A stretch of 64,000 nt of DNA from Methylophaga sp. (GCF_009711715.1 NZ_VENF01000014.1:1-64000), one strand, 5' to 3'. Shown: positions 28,255 to 35,556, counted from the stretch's first letter. Notes: a model not told the origin generated them from the letters alone. Made by a program: numbers and translations.

Positions 28255-29207
28255 AGAAGGCCAGCCCCCGCGAAGAAGCCAGCCAACAATCACAAACTAA
28301 TTTTAACACGATTCAGGAAGCTACTGACGCTCTATACTTCATTTCAGCAGATGTAGATCGCTCAACATGGGCACAGCTTGCAATGGCTTTGAAGTCAGCA
28401 GGCGTACCCTTTGAAATTTTTGATGATTGGAGTGCGACAGGCAGCAATTATGATCCTAAAGCAGCACATGATACCTGGAAAAGTATCTCACCTGATGGTG
28501 GTATCAGTATCAAAACGCTGTTTCATATTGCTAAACAATACGGCTACGATCCGAGCCAATCAAAGGCCAATTTTAAGCCTTTGATTGAGCTGGCGAAGCA
28601 GAGACAGGCGAAGGCTGAAAGAGTACGTCAGAAAGCGCGTCAGAAAGCCTCAGATCGTGCTGAATATATTCTGGATGATTGCACTTATGCACCTGCAAAT
28701 CATCCGTATTTATTATCGAAGAAAATCACACCGCCGACACCTATCTGGCTTTATAAAAAAGCATTGACGATTCCAGTCATGGATTTGCTTGGGAATATTC
28801 ACAGCCTGCAATTCATCCAGCCAGATGGGAAGAAAACCTTTCTCAAAGATGGTGCGATTCGTGGGCATCACTATCAGTTGTGGAGCAGAACAAGGCCGAG
28901 TGACGCCATCGTAATAAGTGAGGGGTTTGCTACTGGCTGCACATTGTCAGAGCATTTCACACCTGACTGTTCAGTTATCGTGGCGTTTAACTCCAATAAT
29001 CTTAAACCCGTTGCACAGGTATTCAGAGCAGCATTTCCGGATGCCAGGATAGTGATCGCGGGCGATGCTGATGAAGCGGGTAAAAAAGCGGCGTTCAATG
29101 CAGCGGCATCAGTCCGTGCGGAAGTTGCATTGCCTAGCTTCCTAGATGACGAAGTCGGCACAGATTGGAATGATCGCTGGTTATTGGATGAGGTGAAACA
29201 TGGATGA
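28251..29207 (+). CDS. Primase-like protein with Toprim domain (PriCT/Toprim)
   Basis: The protein has 318 residues. The N-terminal region (about 20-100) resembles a PriCT_2-type segment (DRSTWAQLAMALKSAG, DWSATGSNYDPKAAHDTWKSI). The C-terminal half is a Toprim domain, with E224 in VISEGFATGC and the acidic pair D272/D274 in AGDADEAGKKAA, as in plasmid and satellite primases. It would prime replication at the element's own origin. Overlaps alpA-like and repA-like genes by a few bases, so it is one replication operon. Confidence 0.82.
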   Translation: MKKASPREEASQQSQTNFNTIQEATDALYFISADVDRSTWAQLAMALKSAGVPFEIFDDWSATGSNYDPKAAHDTWKSISPDGGISIKTLFHIAKQYGYDPSQSKANFKPLIELAKQRQAKAERVRQKARQKASDRAEYILDDCTYAPANHPYLLSKKITPPTPIWLYKKALTIPVMDLLGNIHSLQFIQPDGKKTFLKDGAIRGHHYQLWSRTRPSDAIVISEGFATGCTLSEHFTPDCSVIVAFNSNNLKPVAQVFRAAFPDARIVIAGDADEAGKKAAFNAAASVRAEVALPSFLDDEVGTDWNDRWLLDEVKHG

Positions 29208-30357
29208 TAATTTTGCTCAAACAATCAGAAAGCCGGTTCAAACTAAACCATTATTTCGGCTTGCCCCTGTCAGCGATTTATTGAAAACGCCTGAGCCACT
29301 TGAGTATCTTATTCGTGCTCACTTATTGCCAGAAAGTAATGTTTTGTTATTCGGACAGCCTGCAATTGGTAAATCAATTGTATGTATTGATTGGGCTGCT
29401 TGTATTGCCACCGGCAGAGATTGGCACGGCTATCGCGTTAAACAGGGCGCAGTGGTCTATATTGCAGGCGAAGGGCATCACGGTATAAGCAGGAGGTTGA
29501 AAGCTTGGGCACTGGCCAATAATGCAGAAGCGGACCTTAAAAAAGCACCGCTAGTTGTTTCTGAACGTGGTGCTGCGTTGAATACATCCGAAGAACTGCA
29601 AAATGTTATTGATGCCATTGATACAGTCAAGAGTGAATACGGCGACCCTAATCTGATTGTGATTGATACCTTGCACCGAAATATGCAGGGTGACGAGAAC
29701 AGCGCACAGGATATGGGGAATTACTTTTCTGCGATTGATGAGCTGCGCAGATTGTATAAATCAACCATTCTGACGGTTCACCATAGCGGCCACAATGAAA
29801 GCGAACGAAGCCGGGGCAGTAGTGCAATCAGAGCAGCTTTAGATATTGAATATAGTATCACCCAAAAAAACAATTTACGGTCTTTGGTTTGCACCAAAAT
29901 GAAGGACAGCGCAAAACCATCACCCAGCCAATGGGAACTGGAAGTTGTGTCTTTGCCCTGGCTTGATATTGAGGGCCACCCAGAATCAAGCGTTGTGTTT
30001 AATCTCAGCGACAATGCACCAGCCAGCAATGAGCAGATGACTGAAAACGTCAAAACCGGCATGGAATCCTTTTTGACAGCAGCAGACCCGGCTTCAAAAG
30101 GTCAATTAATATCTGTTTCATTGGAAGACTGGCGGCCATGTTTCTATGAGATACATAAGGGCAACCCTGAAGCCAAAAGGAGAGCCTTTCAAAGGGCACG
30201 AAATACACTGACGTACATGAAAGTCATGGAAGAAAAAAATGACGTTTATACACTCAACACCAGCGGGACATTCCCCTATTCGGACATGGCTGAACTGATT
30301 GATGCCAGAATAATGGCTAGAGGCAATAGCGGGACATACTTGAAAGATGACTATTAA
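29200..30357 (+). CDS. RepA-like hexameric replicative helicase (AAA_25)
   Basis: The 385-residue RecA-fold ATPase has Walker A GQPAIGKS with K58, then AACIATGRDWHGYRVKQGAVVYIAGEG, the usual RepA-type follow-on. Walker B LIVIDTLHRN (D156) and TVHHSGHNESERSRGSSAIRAALD (sensor/H-loop region) complete the core. RSF1010 RepA-like helicases unwind the origin of plasmids and satellites. The C-terminal ~90 residues vary between elements. Two iteron-like repeats lie inside its 3' end and more follow directly, making this gene the likely origin-proximal initiator helicase. Confidence 0.85.
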   Translation: MDDNFAQTIRKPVQTKPLFRLAPVSDLLKTPEPLEYLIRAHLLPESNVLLFGQPAIGKSIVCIDWAACIATGRDWHGYRVKQGAVVYIAGEGHHGISRRLKAWALANNAEADLKKAPLVVSERGAALNTSEELQNVIDAIDTVKSEYGDPNLIVIDTLHRNMQGDENSAQDMGNYFSAIDELRRLYKSTILTVHHSGHNESERSRGSSAIRAALDIEYSITQKNNLRSLVCTKMKDSAKPSPSQWELEVVSLPWLDIEGHPESSVVFNLSDNAPASNEQMTENVKTGMESFLTAADPASKGQLISVSLEDWRPCFYEIHKGNPEAKRRAFQRARNTLTYMKVMEEKNDVYTLNTSGTFPYSDMAELIDARIMARGNSGTYLKDDY

Positions 30358-30494
30358 TGCCCGAACCCCCCTAAAACGCTGGCTTTACACCTTAGCGGGA
30401 CAGCGGGACATTTGTGAGACATTGCCGGGACATGTCCCACTGCACTAGCGGGACAGGACAGGACACACCCCTAGAGGGGTGTCCTAAAGTCCCG
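30262..30494 (+). repeat. Iteron-like repeats and palindromes: probable replication origin
   Basis: AGCGGGACA occurs at 30262, 30328, 30394, 30402 and 30447 (all direct), with a variant GCCGGGACA at 30424. GGGACATGTCCC at 30427-30438 is a perfect palindrome made of two opposed half-units. A GC-rich hairpin (GGACACACCCC-TAGA-GGGGTGTCC, 30461-30484) follows, then one inverted unit GTCCCG (30489-30494). An AT-rich stretch lies just beyond (30762-30992). This is the classic layout of an iteron origin beside its replication genes. Confidence 0.68.
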
Positions 30495-30761
30495 ATGCCA
30501 AGAGTTGAACCTGTGAACACTCTAAAAACCAAAACCGACAAACTCGAATACCTCAAGAAATGGGTGCACCACGTAGGAATTACACCAACGCACAATCCTG
30601 TAGTTCCTGAATGGCTGGCTTTAAGGATGCTGCATTTAACCCCTGATGAATTTCTGCATTATGTTTTGCTGGATGATTGTCCAGTTAAGCCCGTTTATCG
30701 AGGCGGAGAGCGTTTTTATCGGCTTGAAGAAATTGCAGAAGTATTTGAATTGCCACGTTGA
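30495..30761 (+). CDS. Small hypothetical protein of the element
   Basis: The protein has 88 residues from the ATG at 30495, a start just after the iteron cluster; no strong ribosome-binding site is present, so the start is uncertain. The C-terminal YRGGERFYRLEEIAEVFELP resembles the DNA-recognition part of small excisionase-like HTH proteins. The middle carries PEWLALRMLHLTPDEFLHYVL. I do not recognise the family; a regulator of replication or packaging is possible. Confidence 0.55.
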   Translation: MPRVEPVNTLKTKTDKLEYLKKWVHHVGITPTHNPVVPEWLALRMLHLTPDEFLHYVLLDDCPVKPVYRGGERFYRLEEIAEVFELPR

Positions 30762-30992
30762 AACATTAACGCAAAATTTAGCCCCTATTTTTGCCAGTAC
30801 CCTAGATTTGCGCAAAAAGTCAGCATTTACTGGCTTCATAAATAAATAATCTACACAAAAGAAATACACAGAGTACAGTTAAAAATCATTAAAAACATTT
30901 AAAAACAACAAGTAAAAATTCTGTGTTTGTATATCATTGACACAGGCAAATGTAAAAAATACAGTGCAAATAAAAGGCAATTAGGCACTGTA
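30762..30992. other. AT-rich gap with operator-like inverted repeat ahead of the terminase genes
   Basis: This 230-base stretch holds no gene. It is strongly AT-rich with poly-A runs, suitable as a DNA-unwinding region for the adjacent origin. At 30921-30945 lies CTGTGT-N13-ACACAG, containing the TGTATATCA-TTGACACA motif shared with the integrase upstream region. It probably holds the promoter and control site of the terminase operon. Confidence 0.45.
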
Positions 30993-31352
30993 ATGGCAAA
31001 ACTAGACGCACCACCCGAACGGTTTACCACTGGCTGGCTGAGTCAGTTAGACGGGCGTACCGGAATCGCCCAGGTTATGCGAGAGCGTTACCGCGTTTTT
31101 ACTGACGATTTAGGCGGCGCAGACCATCTCAGTTATGCCCAGCGTAGCCTTGTTGAACGCGGACTTTGGCTTGAATACTGGCTGGCCAGTCAGGAGCAAG
31201 CTTTAGCCGCTGGTGATGCTTTCGACGTTGGCAAGTGGACACAGGCCGCTAACAGTCTGCAAGGCATTTACAGCAAGCTGGGACTAGAACGACAAGTCAG
31301 AGACGTACCCGACCTGCAAAGTTTCATCAAATCGCGTGAGGCTAAGCAGTGA
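30993..31352 (+). CDS. Putative small terminase subunit-like protein
   Basis: The protein has 119 residues from the ATG at 30993 (an upstream TTG would add 22 residues reading through the operator and is rejected). It is predicted all-helical with an N-terminal basic/aromatic segment and a C-terminal KLGLERQVRDVPDLQSFIKSRE. It sits directly before the large terminase gene with a 4-base overlap, where the small subunit is normally encoded. No sequence motif proves the assignment; it rests on position, size and composition. Confidence 0.55.
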   Translation: MAKLDAPPERFTTGWLSQLDGRTGIAQVMRERYRVFTDDLGGADHLSYAQRSLVERGLWLEYWLASQEQALAAGDAFDVGKWTQAANSLQGIYSKLGLERQVRDVPDLQSFIKSREAKQ

Positions 31353-32743
31353 TAACCATACGCGACCTGATGACCGATAAGCAGTTATTCGGCGATCAGT
31401 TTAATGCCGATAGCTGGCAAGCATGGCGCACCCTTTTAGCCGGGTTTGAAGGTTTACCGCTGGATAATGATGAGCTGGCTTTATGGGAGACGCTGACAGG
31501 CCGCACACAAGCCCCTGACGCCCCTGCAGATGAATTATGGCTGGTAGTGGGTAGACGTGGCGGCAAATCCCAGCAAGCGGCTGTATTAGCTGTTAGGGAA
31601 GCTTGTTTCCGTGACCATGCTGCCAAGCTGTCACCGGGTGAAGTGGCCACCGTTTTAGTTATCTCAGCAGACCGTAAACAGGCGCGCACCGTGTTCAGAT
31701 ACGTCAGCGGTCTATTTCATAGTAACCCGATGCTAGAACGGCTTATTGTTCGTGAAGATAAGGAAAGTATTGAGCTATCAAACCGCACTGTCATTGAGAT
31801 AGGTACAGCCAGTTTCAGAAGCACACGCGGTTACACCCTGGCAGCGGTTATTTGTGATGAAGTGGCATTCTGGCGTAGTGATGAAAGTGCAAACCCTGAC
31901 GCTGAAATCATTAATGCCTTACGGCCTGCATTAGCTACCCTTAACGGCAAACTGATTGCGCTATCAAGTCCCTATGCCAAGCGCGGTGAACTCTGGAATG
32001 CGTACCGCCGTTATTTTGGGCAGCAGTCTCAAATCCTTGTTGCCAAAGCCCCCAGCAAGCTAATGAACCCGACACTGCCCGATAAAGTCATCGAACAGGC
32101 AAAGGAACGCGACCTGGCTGCAGCAATGGCAGAGTATGAAGCCGAGTTCAGAAACGATATTCAATCATTTATTGATGTAAACCTGCTTAACCAGCTAACA
32201 CGCAGCGAACCCGCGACATTACCACCAGACCGGCGTCACCGTTATAAGGCTTTTGTCGATCCTTCTGGCGGCGGCGCTGATGGTTTTGCCTTGTGTATTG
32301 GCCACCGTGAACAATCAGGCCGCATTGTCATTGATTTAGTAACCGAGCGGATCAGGACTAACCCGGCGCAGGTTGTCGAGGAATACGCAGGCATTCTCTA
32401 TCAGTACAACGGCCTGAAAATGGTGACAGGCGACCGCTATGCCGGTGAATGGGTTGCCAATGAGTTCAAGCGCAACGGTATCAACTACCAGTACAGCGAA
32501 ATGAACCGCTCAGAACTCTATCTGGAAATGCTGCAAATGCTCAATGCTGGCCGTGTCGAGCTACCACCAGATGACAGGTTAATTCATCAGTTCCAGAACC
32601 TTGAGCGACGTACTTCACGCAGTGGCCGCGACACTATCGACCATCCCCCCGGTTTACATGACGACCGAGCAAATGCGGCTGCAGGTCTGGCCGTAACACT
32701 GGCGGCAAAACCGCCGTTAATGCCTGCCCCACGTTGGGAATAA
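31349..32743 (+). CDS. Phage terminase large subunit (packaging ATPase/nuclease)
   Basis: The 464-residue protein has an N-terminal ATPase with Walker A VVGRRGGKS (K73) and Walker B AAVICDEVAFW (D170, E171), then a coupling region SSPYAKRGELWNAY. The C-terminal RNase H-like nuclease has first aspartate D304 in FVDPSGGGADG and later acidic DDRANAAAGLA. TerL pumps DNA into empty phage heads and cuts it. The length and both catalytic halves are complete, so it could be active. No portal or capsid gene follows, so the element would have to use a helper phage's procapsids. Confidence 0.9.
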   Translation: MITIRDLMTDKQLFGDQFNADSWQAWRTLLAGFEGLPLDNDELALWETLTGRTQAPDAPADELWLVVGRRGGKSQQAAVLAVREACFRDHAAKLSPGEVATVLVISADRKQARTVFRYVSGLFHSNPMLERLIVREDKESIELSNRTVIEIGTASFRSTRGYTLAAVICDEVAFWRSDESANPDAEIINALRPALATLNGKLIALSSPYAKRGELWNAYRRYFGQQSQILVAKAPSKLMNPTLPDKVIEQAKERDLAAAMAEYEAEFRNDIQSFIDVNLLNQLTRSEPATLPPDRRHRYKAFVDPSGGGADGFALCIGHREQSGRIVIDLVTERIRTNPAQVVEEYAGILYQYNGLKMVTGDRYAGEWVANEFKRNGINYQYSEMNRSELYLEMLQMLNAGRVELPPDDRLIHQFQNLERRTSRSGRDTIDHPPGLHDDRANAAAGLAVTLAAKPPLMPAPRWE

Positions 32744-32759
32744 CTAAGAGGAAACTACC

Positions 32760-33521
32760 ATGCAATCATCAAAGCAACCGCAAATCATTAACCCGAGTCT
32801 GCCAGCAATCGACCTGCCTGGCGTTTTAACTACGCAGGCCGTTGATGCCTATGCCAGACAACTAGGCGCTGACAGTCCCGATGCAGATAACCTTGTCAAA
32901 CAAGTGGCACAGGTACAAAGCAAAGCTGCCAGCCTTTGGGAAAGCTTCAACCAAGTCAGGGCAAACCGTAACCCCGGCAACACCCCAGCATCCCACCTGC
33001 AAAAACTGGAAAAGGCCAGCCAGCAGCTACAAAAGACACTGTTCAGAGAATCGGACATTATCAAAGACCGGTTAAAACTCCGTGAACAGGAAATTGATCG
33101 AGAGATTGAAGCCCGTTTCATGCAATCATCTAATGATGCCGGTGAAGTGCGTGCCGTATTGCGTAACATGGAAACCGTAGCCGAGCGAACCGCTGCAGTC
33201 ATGGCCGCGATTGATGAAGGTGATGCCTCAGTCCTGGCCGCTGTCATTTCCGGCAAACCAGTCACAACCGGCATTGATGCCAAGTATGTAAAAACCTTGC
33301 GTGAATACGGTGAAAAGAAACTGGCCGCAGATTTAACCGCTAAGAAGCAGCAAGTTAAAAAAGCCTCAGATTTGTTAGTCAATATCATTGACGAAACTAT
33401 CACCCTGCAGGACAAGGCAATCGGCACGCCAGAACTCAGAGCGCAGTTTGAACAGCAGGCTTTAGAGGCCGATAACGCAGCATTGAATTTTTCCAGACTG
33501 TTAGGCGCTAACAATGATTGA
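32760..33521 (+). CDS. Hypothetical coiled-coil protein downstream of terL
   Basis: This 253-residue, almost entirely helical protein has Q/A/K/E-rich heptad-like stretches (about residues 40-115 and 180-245) and no membrane segment or known motif. An AGAGGAAAC ribosome-binding site precedes the ATG. It follows terL by 16 bases and overlaps the next gene by 8, so it belongs to the packaging operon. A scaffold-, capsid-redirecting- or packaging-related role can be imagined by position only. Confidence 0.6.
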   Translation: MQSSKQPQIINPSLPAIDLPGVLTTQAVDAYARQLGADSPDADNLVKQVAQVQSKAASLWESFNQVRANRNPGNTPASHLQKLEKASQQLQKTLFRESDIIKDRLKLREQEIDREIEARFMQSSNDAGEVRAVLRNMETVAERTAAVMAAIDEGDASVLAAVISGKPVTTGIDAKYVKTLREYGEKKLAADLTAKKQQVKKASDLLVNIIDETITLQDKAIGTPELRAQFEQQALEADNAALNFSRLLGANND

Positions 33522-33741
33522 TCCTAGCGTGCTGGAATACAGCCTTAGCGACAGTGCAGGCGGCTTATGGCGGCGTTTATGGTCTTTGGGTTATAACCCA
33601 CCGCTGCCACGAGATAGCGAAACAGCAAGGCAATGGCTTGACCGTGTTGAGCAGGTGCGCGAGATTGTTAAAGAAATAAATATAGGAAAGAATATCGGTA
33701 CTGATACACACACGCAGACTATGTTCGATGCAAATTTCTGA
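33514..33741 (+). CDS. Small hypothetical protein of the element
   Basis: The 75-residue protein has LWRRLWSLGYNPPLPRDSETARQWLDRVEQVREIVKEI, an amphipathic helix-rich core, and overlaps the previous gene by 8 bases. No recognised family. The coupling to the coiled-coil gene suggests they act together. Confidence 0.5.
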   Translation: MIDPSVLEYSLSDSAGGLWRRLWSLGYNPPLPRDSETARQWLDRVEQVREIVKEINIGKNIGTDTHTQTMFDANF

Positions 33742-33831
33742 GCATGGTCTGTTGCGGTGCTGGGATGCGCCGTGTAATTTTAAGCTATAGCTACAAGTCA
33801 GGTTCAATTTATATACACAAGGAGGTTATCT

Positions 33832-34470
33832 ATGCGTTATTTCTTGATTCTATTAACTATAACTTTAGTGATGGGATGTACTGCTAATCCAAAGCGTGAT
33901 CAAATTCGCCAGCAATATTACTCAACGATACCAACCTGTTCAAGCGAGAAAGAATGTGAAATTAAATGGTCCGCAGCGAGACGCTGGGTTCTAAATAACG
34001 CTAGGATGAAGCTACAGCATGTTGAGGATGATTATCTAGAAACATACAACTCAGTCGGTAACACAACGAACTTAGCAGCGAGAGTTGTCAAGGAACCAAT
34101 GGGTACTGGGAATAGTTATCGAATAGTTGTAACCACTTGGTGTGCTAATTGGTTTGTTTGTGTGCCTGATAAATGGGAGGCGGCTCTAGATTTCAATAGA
34201 ACAGTGAATAGTAGTTATTCAAGCCCTAAAACCAGCAGCACTAACTCCACAGCGAATAGTTCAAGCATTAAACCAGAAGAACGTAGAGTCGGGGAAAGTT
34301 CTATCTCAGCTGAAGATTACGCCCAACAAATTGGGTGTGTCAGTGATGACGGGGTAACGGTTGTAGGCGATATGGTTGTCAATGATGGCCCAACAGAAAC
34401 CTATCTATTTGAATGTAAAAATGCTGATATTCTGATTAGATGTGAATATGGGAGGTGTTCTGAAATATAG
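33832..34470 (+). CDS. Predicted lipoprotein, unknown function
   Basis: This 212-residue protein has a lipoprotein signal peptide with lipobox LVMGC (Cys near residue 16). A strong AAGGAGG lies before the ATG. The mature part contains CSSEKECEIKW, a domain with several cysteines (TTWCANWFVCVPDKWEA, GCVSDDG, FECKN, IRCEYGRCSE) that could form disulfides, and a Ser/Asn-rich linker. I do not recognise the family. Its AT-rich coding and different style suggest a cargo gene, perhaps changing the host envelope. A terminator follows about 100 bases later. Confidence 0.62.
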   Translation: MRYFLILLTITLVMGCTANPKRDQIRQQYYSTIPTCSSEKECEIKWSAARRWVLNNARMKLQHVEDDYLETYNSVGNTTNLAARVVKEPMGTGNSYRIVVTTWCANWFVCVPDKWEAALDFNRTVNSSYSSPKTSSTNSTANSSSIKPEERRVGESSISAEDYAQQIGCVSDDGVTVVGDMVVNDGPTETYLFECKNADILIRCEYGRCSEI

Positions 34471-34565
34471 CTCTAACATTGCTAACCATTCGATTGTGGT
34501 AATGCTAGAAGCGGCATTTGAGCAGAGAATGTGAATAATTGTTAGGGGGAATTCCTACGAAAATT

Positions 34566-34588
34566 AAACCCGCCGAAGCGGGTTTTTT
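34566..34588 (+). terminator. Rho-independent terminator after the lipoprotein gene
   Basis: AAACCCGC, CGAA loop, GCGGG then six T. It ends the plus-strand gene block of the element and separates it from the opposite-strand HicAB-type module. Confidence 0.85.
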
Positions 34589-34652
34589 GCGCAAAAATGC
34601 TCGATTGGTTGGAATTCGCTGACGCTGAAAATAACCATCCGCATAGCTGGAC

Positions 34653-34844
34653 TTAGAATTTATGATTAATCTTTGCTGCCTTCATGACTGCATTGGCTGT
34701 ATGCCTAGATCTGCAACCATGAGGAACGGTAACGGGCTTCATTCCTTTTTTGCCCCAATATTCATGTGAGCCTTTTGCAGACCTCAATAAGGACCAGCCA
34801 TTTTCAGTAAGTATCTTTTTGACATCCTTTTCAAATCCATTCAT
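34653..34844 (-). CDS. hicA: HicA-family toxin
   Basis: The 63-residue double-stranded RNA-binding-like toxin has the catalytic histidine in AKGSHEYWGKKG and the conserved TVPHGCRSRHTANAVMKAAKI end. HicA cleaves mRNA and is blocked by its partner HicB. It overlaps the antitoxin gene by 4 bases; here the antitoxin comes first. The pair lies just inside the element's right end, where it would stabilise the element in the population. Confidence 0.87.
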   Translation of the reverse strand: MNGFEKDVKKILTENGWSLLRSAKGSHEYWGKKGMKPVTVPHGCRSRHTANAVMKAAKINHKF

Positions 34845-35116
34845 GCGATAGCGATGTGATCCTTATATAGAACATCTGCTGATGTATGGTCGTGATCTGA
34901 GTCGCGGCCAAAAGACAATAGGGTAGGGATTGCCTCTGAAACTTCATCTCGCAATTGAGAGAATGATTCAGCTTCAATAACTAGTCCAGGAATATCTTCG
35001 CTTGTGGCAATGTAAACATTCTCTTCAGCATCATGAGTAACATCTATTCTGAAGCTGATAGTTGCGCCACATCTAGCAAAAAATCTAGACAATGGATATT
35101 TGTATGGGTAAGCCAT
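34841..35116 (-). CDS. hicB: HicB-like antitoxin (DUF1902 domain)
   Basis: This 91-residue protein has the DUF1902/HicB-like core ISFRIDVTHDAEENVYIATSEDIPGLVIEAESFSQLRDEVSEAI, a one-beta-layer fold that wraps HicA. Its ATG lies directly after the stop of a nine-codon in-frame leader with a strong ribosome-binding site and has no good site of its own, so it is probably translated by coupling. No separate DNA-binding domain is visible, so how it might regulate its promoter is unclear. Confidence 0.82.
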   Translation of the reverse strand: MAYPYKYPLSRFFARCGATISFRIDVTHDAEENVYIATSEDIPGLVIEAESFSQLRDEVSEAIPTLLSFGRDSDHDHTSADVLYKDHIAIA

Positions 35117-35146
35117 TTAGAAGCCTTCAAAACCTTCAGTGGACAT
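35117..35146 (-). CDS. Possible leader peptide upstream of hicB
   Basis: A nine-codon frame (MSTEGFEGF, TAA) has AAGGAG 8 bases before its ATG; its stop touches the ATG of hicB and both are in the same frame. It may be a coupling leader, or the remnant of a longer antitoxin N-terminus ended by a stop mutation. Confidence 0.4.
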   Translation of the reverse strand: MSTEGFEGF

Positions 35147-35160
35147 ATTAGACACTCCTT

Positions 35161-35499
35161 TTACCAGTTCCGAAAACCGCATTATGCGGAGTGTTTAACG
35201 TTCTATTTTTTCTTAAAATCAGTTGGTTATATTTGTTATTGGTCTTGTATGTACAACCTTAGCACAATTCTGACATATACAGTGCATAAGTGTTCAAAAA
35301 TTATCAATAACTAAAGACTACAATAGGGCCTTGTGCTGCTAAGACATCAGGCACAGCAATATAGTTTTCCATGCGCAAATTATTCACACTTCTCAAGAAG
35401 AAGTGAAATTTTTTCATGTGTTATAAAAAGTACACACAAAACACACACGGCGTTAAATATTGTTGTGTAAGTCTATGATTTGTATGTAGAAATTAGTTT
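35161..35499. other. Right-end non-coding region of the element
   Basis: About 340 AT-rich bases hold no supported gene. They contain a hairpin CCGCAT-T-ATGCGG (35177-35189) near the hicB promoter area. GTACACACA at 35430-35438 matches the copy inside the left end at 26405-26413, and ACACACAC runs lie around it. The latter are candidate integrase or excisionase arm sites. Confidence 0.45.
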
Positions 35500-35547
35500 T
35501 TATTTCTTGTTGCCCATGCAGACAAATAAAACTTTGATTTGACTCAT
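35500..35547 (-). pseudogene. Stranded original 5' end of the phosphatase gene
   Basis: From ATG at 35547 the frame reads MSQIKVLFVCMGNKK then TAA at 35502-35500. Up to MGN it matches the phosphatase P-loop, then it runs into element DNA. AAGAGGA lies 5 bases before the ATG. It begins 9 bases after the fructosamine-kinase-family stop, showing that the two genes were an operon before integration. Confidence 0.88.
35510..35526. repeat. attR: 17-bp direct repeat
   Basis: TTGCCCATGCAGACAAA is identical to attL at 26278-26294. It lies in the stranded original 5' end of the phosphatase gene. The flanking bases differ on both sides, so the crossover core is at most these 17 bases. Confidence 0.9.
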
Positions 35548-35556
35548 TTTTCCTCT

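Larger units (their letters stand above)
26278..35526 (+). mobile_element. Integrated phage-satellite-like element, 9.2 kb
   Basis: The element is bounded by the 17-bp direct repeats and starts with an integrase gene immediately inside the left repeat. Gene order: integrase, small HTH-like protein, AlpA-like regulator, Toprim primase-like protein, RepA-like helicase, iteron-like repeats, small regulator-like ORF, putative TerS, TerL, two unknown proteins, lipoprotein, terminator, HicAB-type module (opposite strand). No capsid, portal, protease, tail or lysis gene is visible. The set of replication plus DNA-packaging genes without virion genes is what a phage satellite needs to be packaged by a helper. 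Base composition is more AT-rich than the flanking core, especially at the ends. Confidence 0.82.

Noticed and set aside
30262..30494. Short direct repeats considered as a CRISPR array
   Set aside because: Units are only 9 bp, spacing is irregular (8 to 66 bases), two lie in a coding region and no cas genes are present.
30921..30945. LexA box upstream of the terminase genes
   Set aside because: The arms CTGTGT/ACACAG are 13 bases apart; a LexA site needs CTGT-N8-ACAG.
32849..33514. 221-codon frame antisense to the coiled-coil gene
   Set aside because: Serine/alanine/leucine-rich shadow of an alanine/glutamine-rich gene; the plus-strand frame has the ribosome-binding site and operon overlaps.
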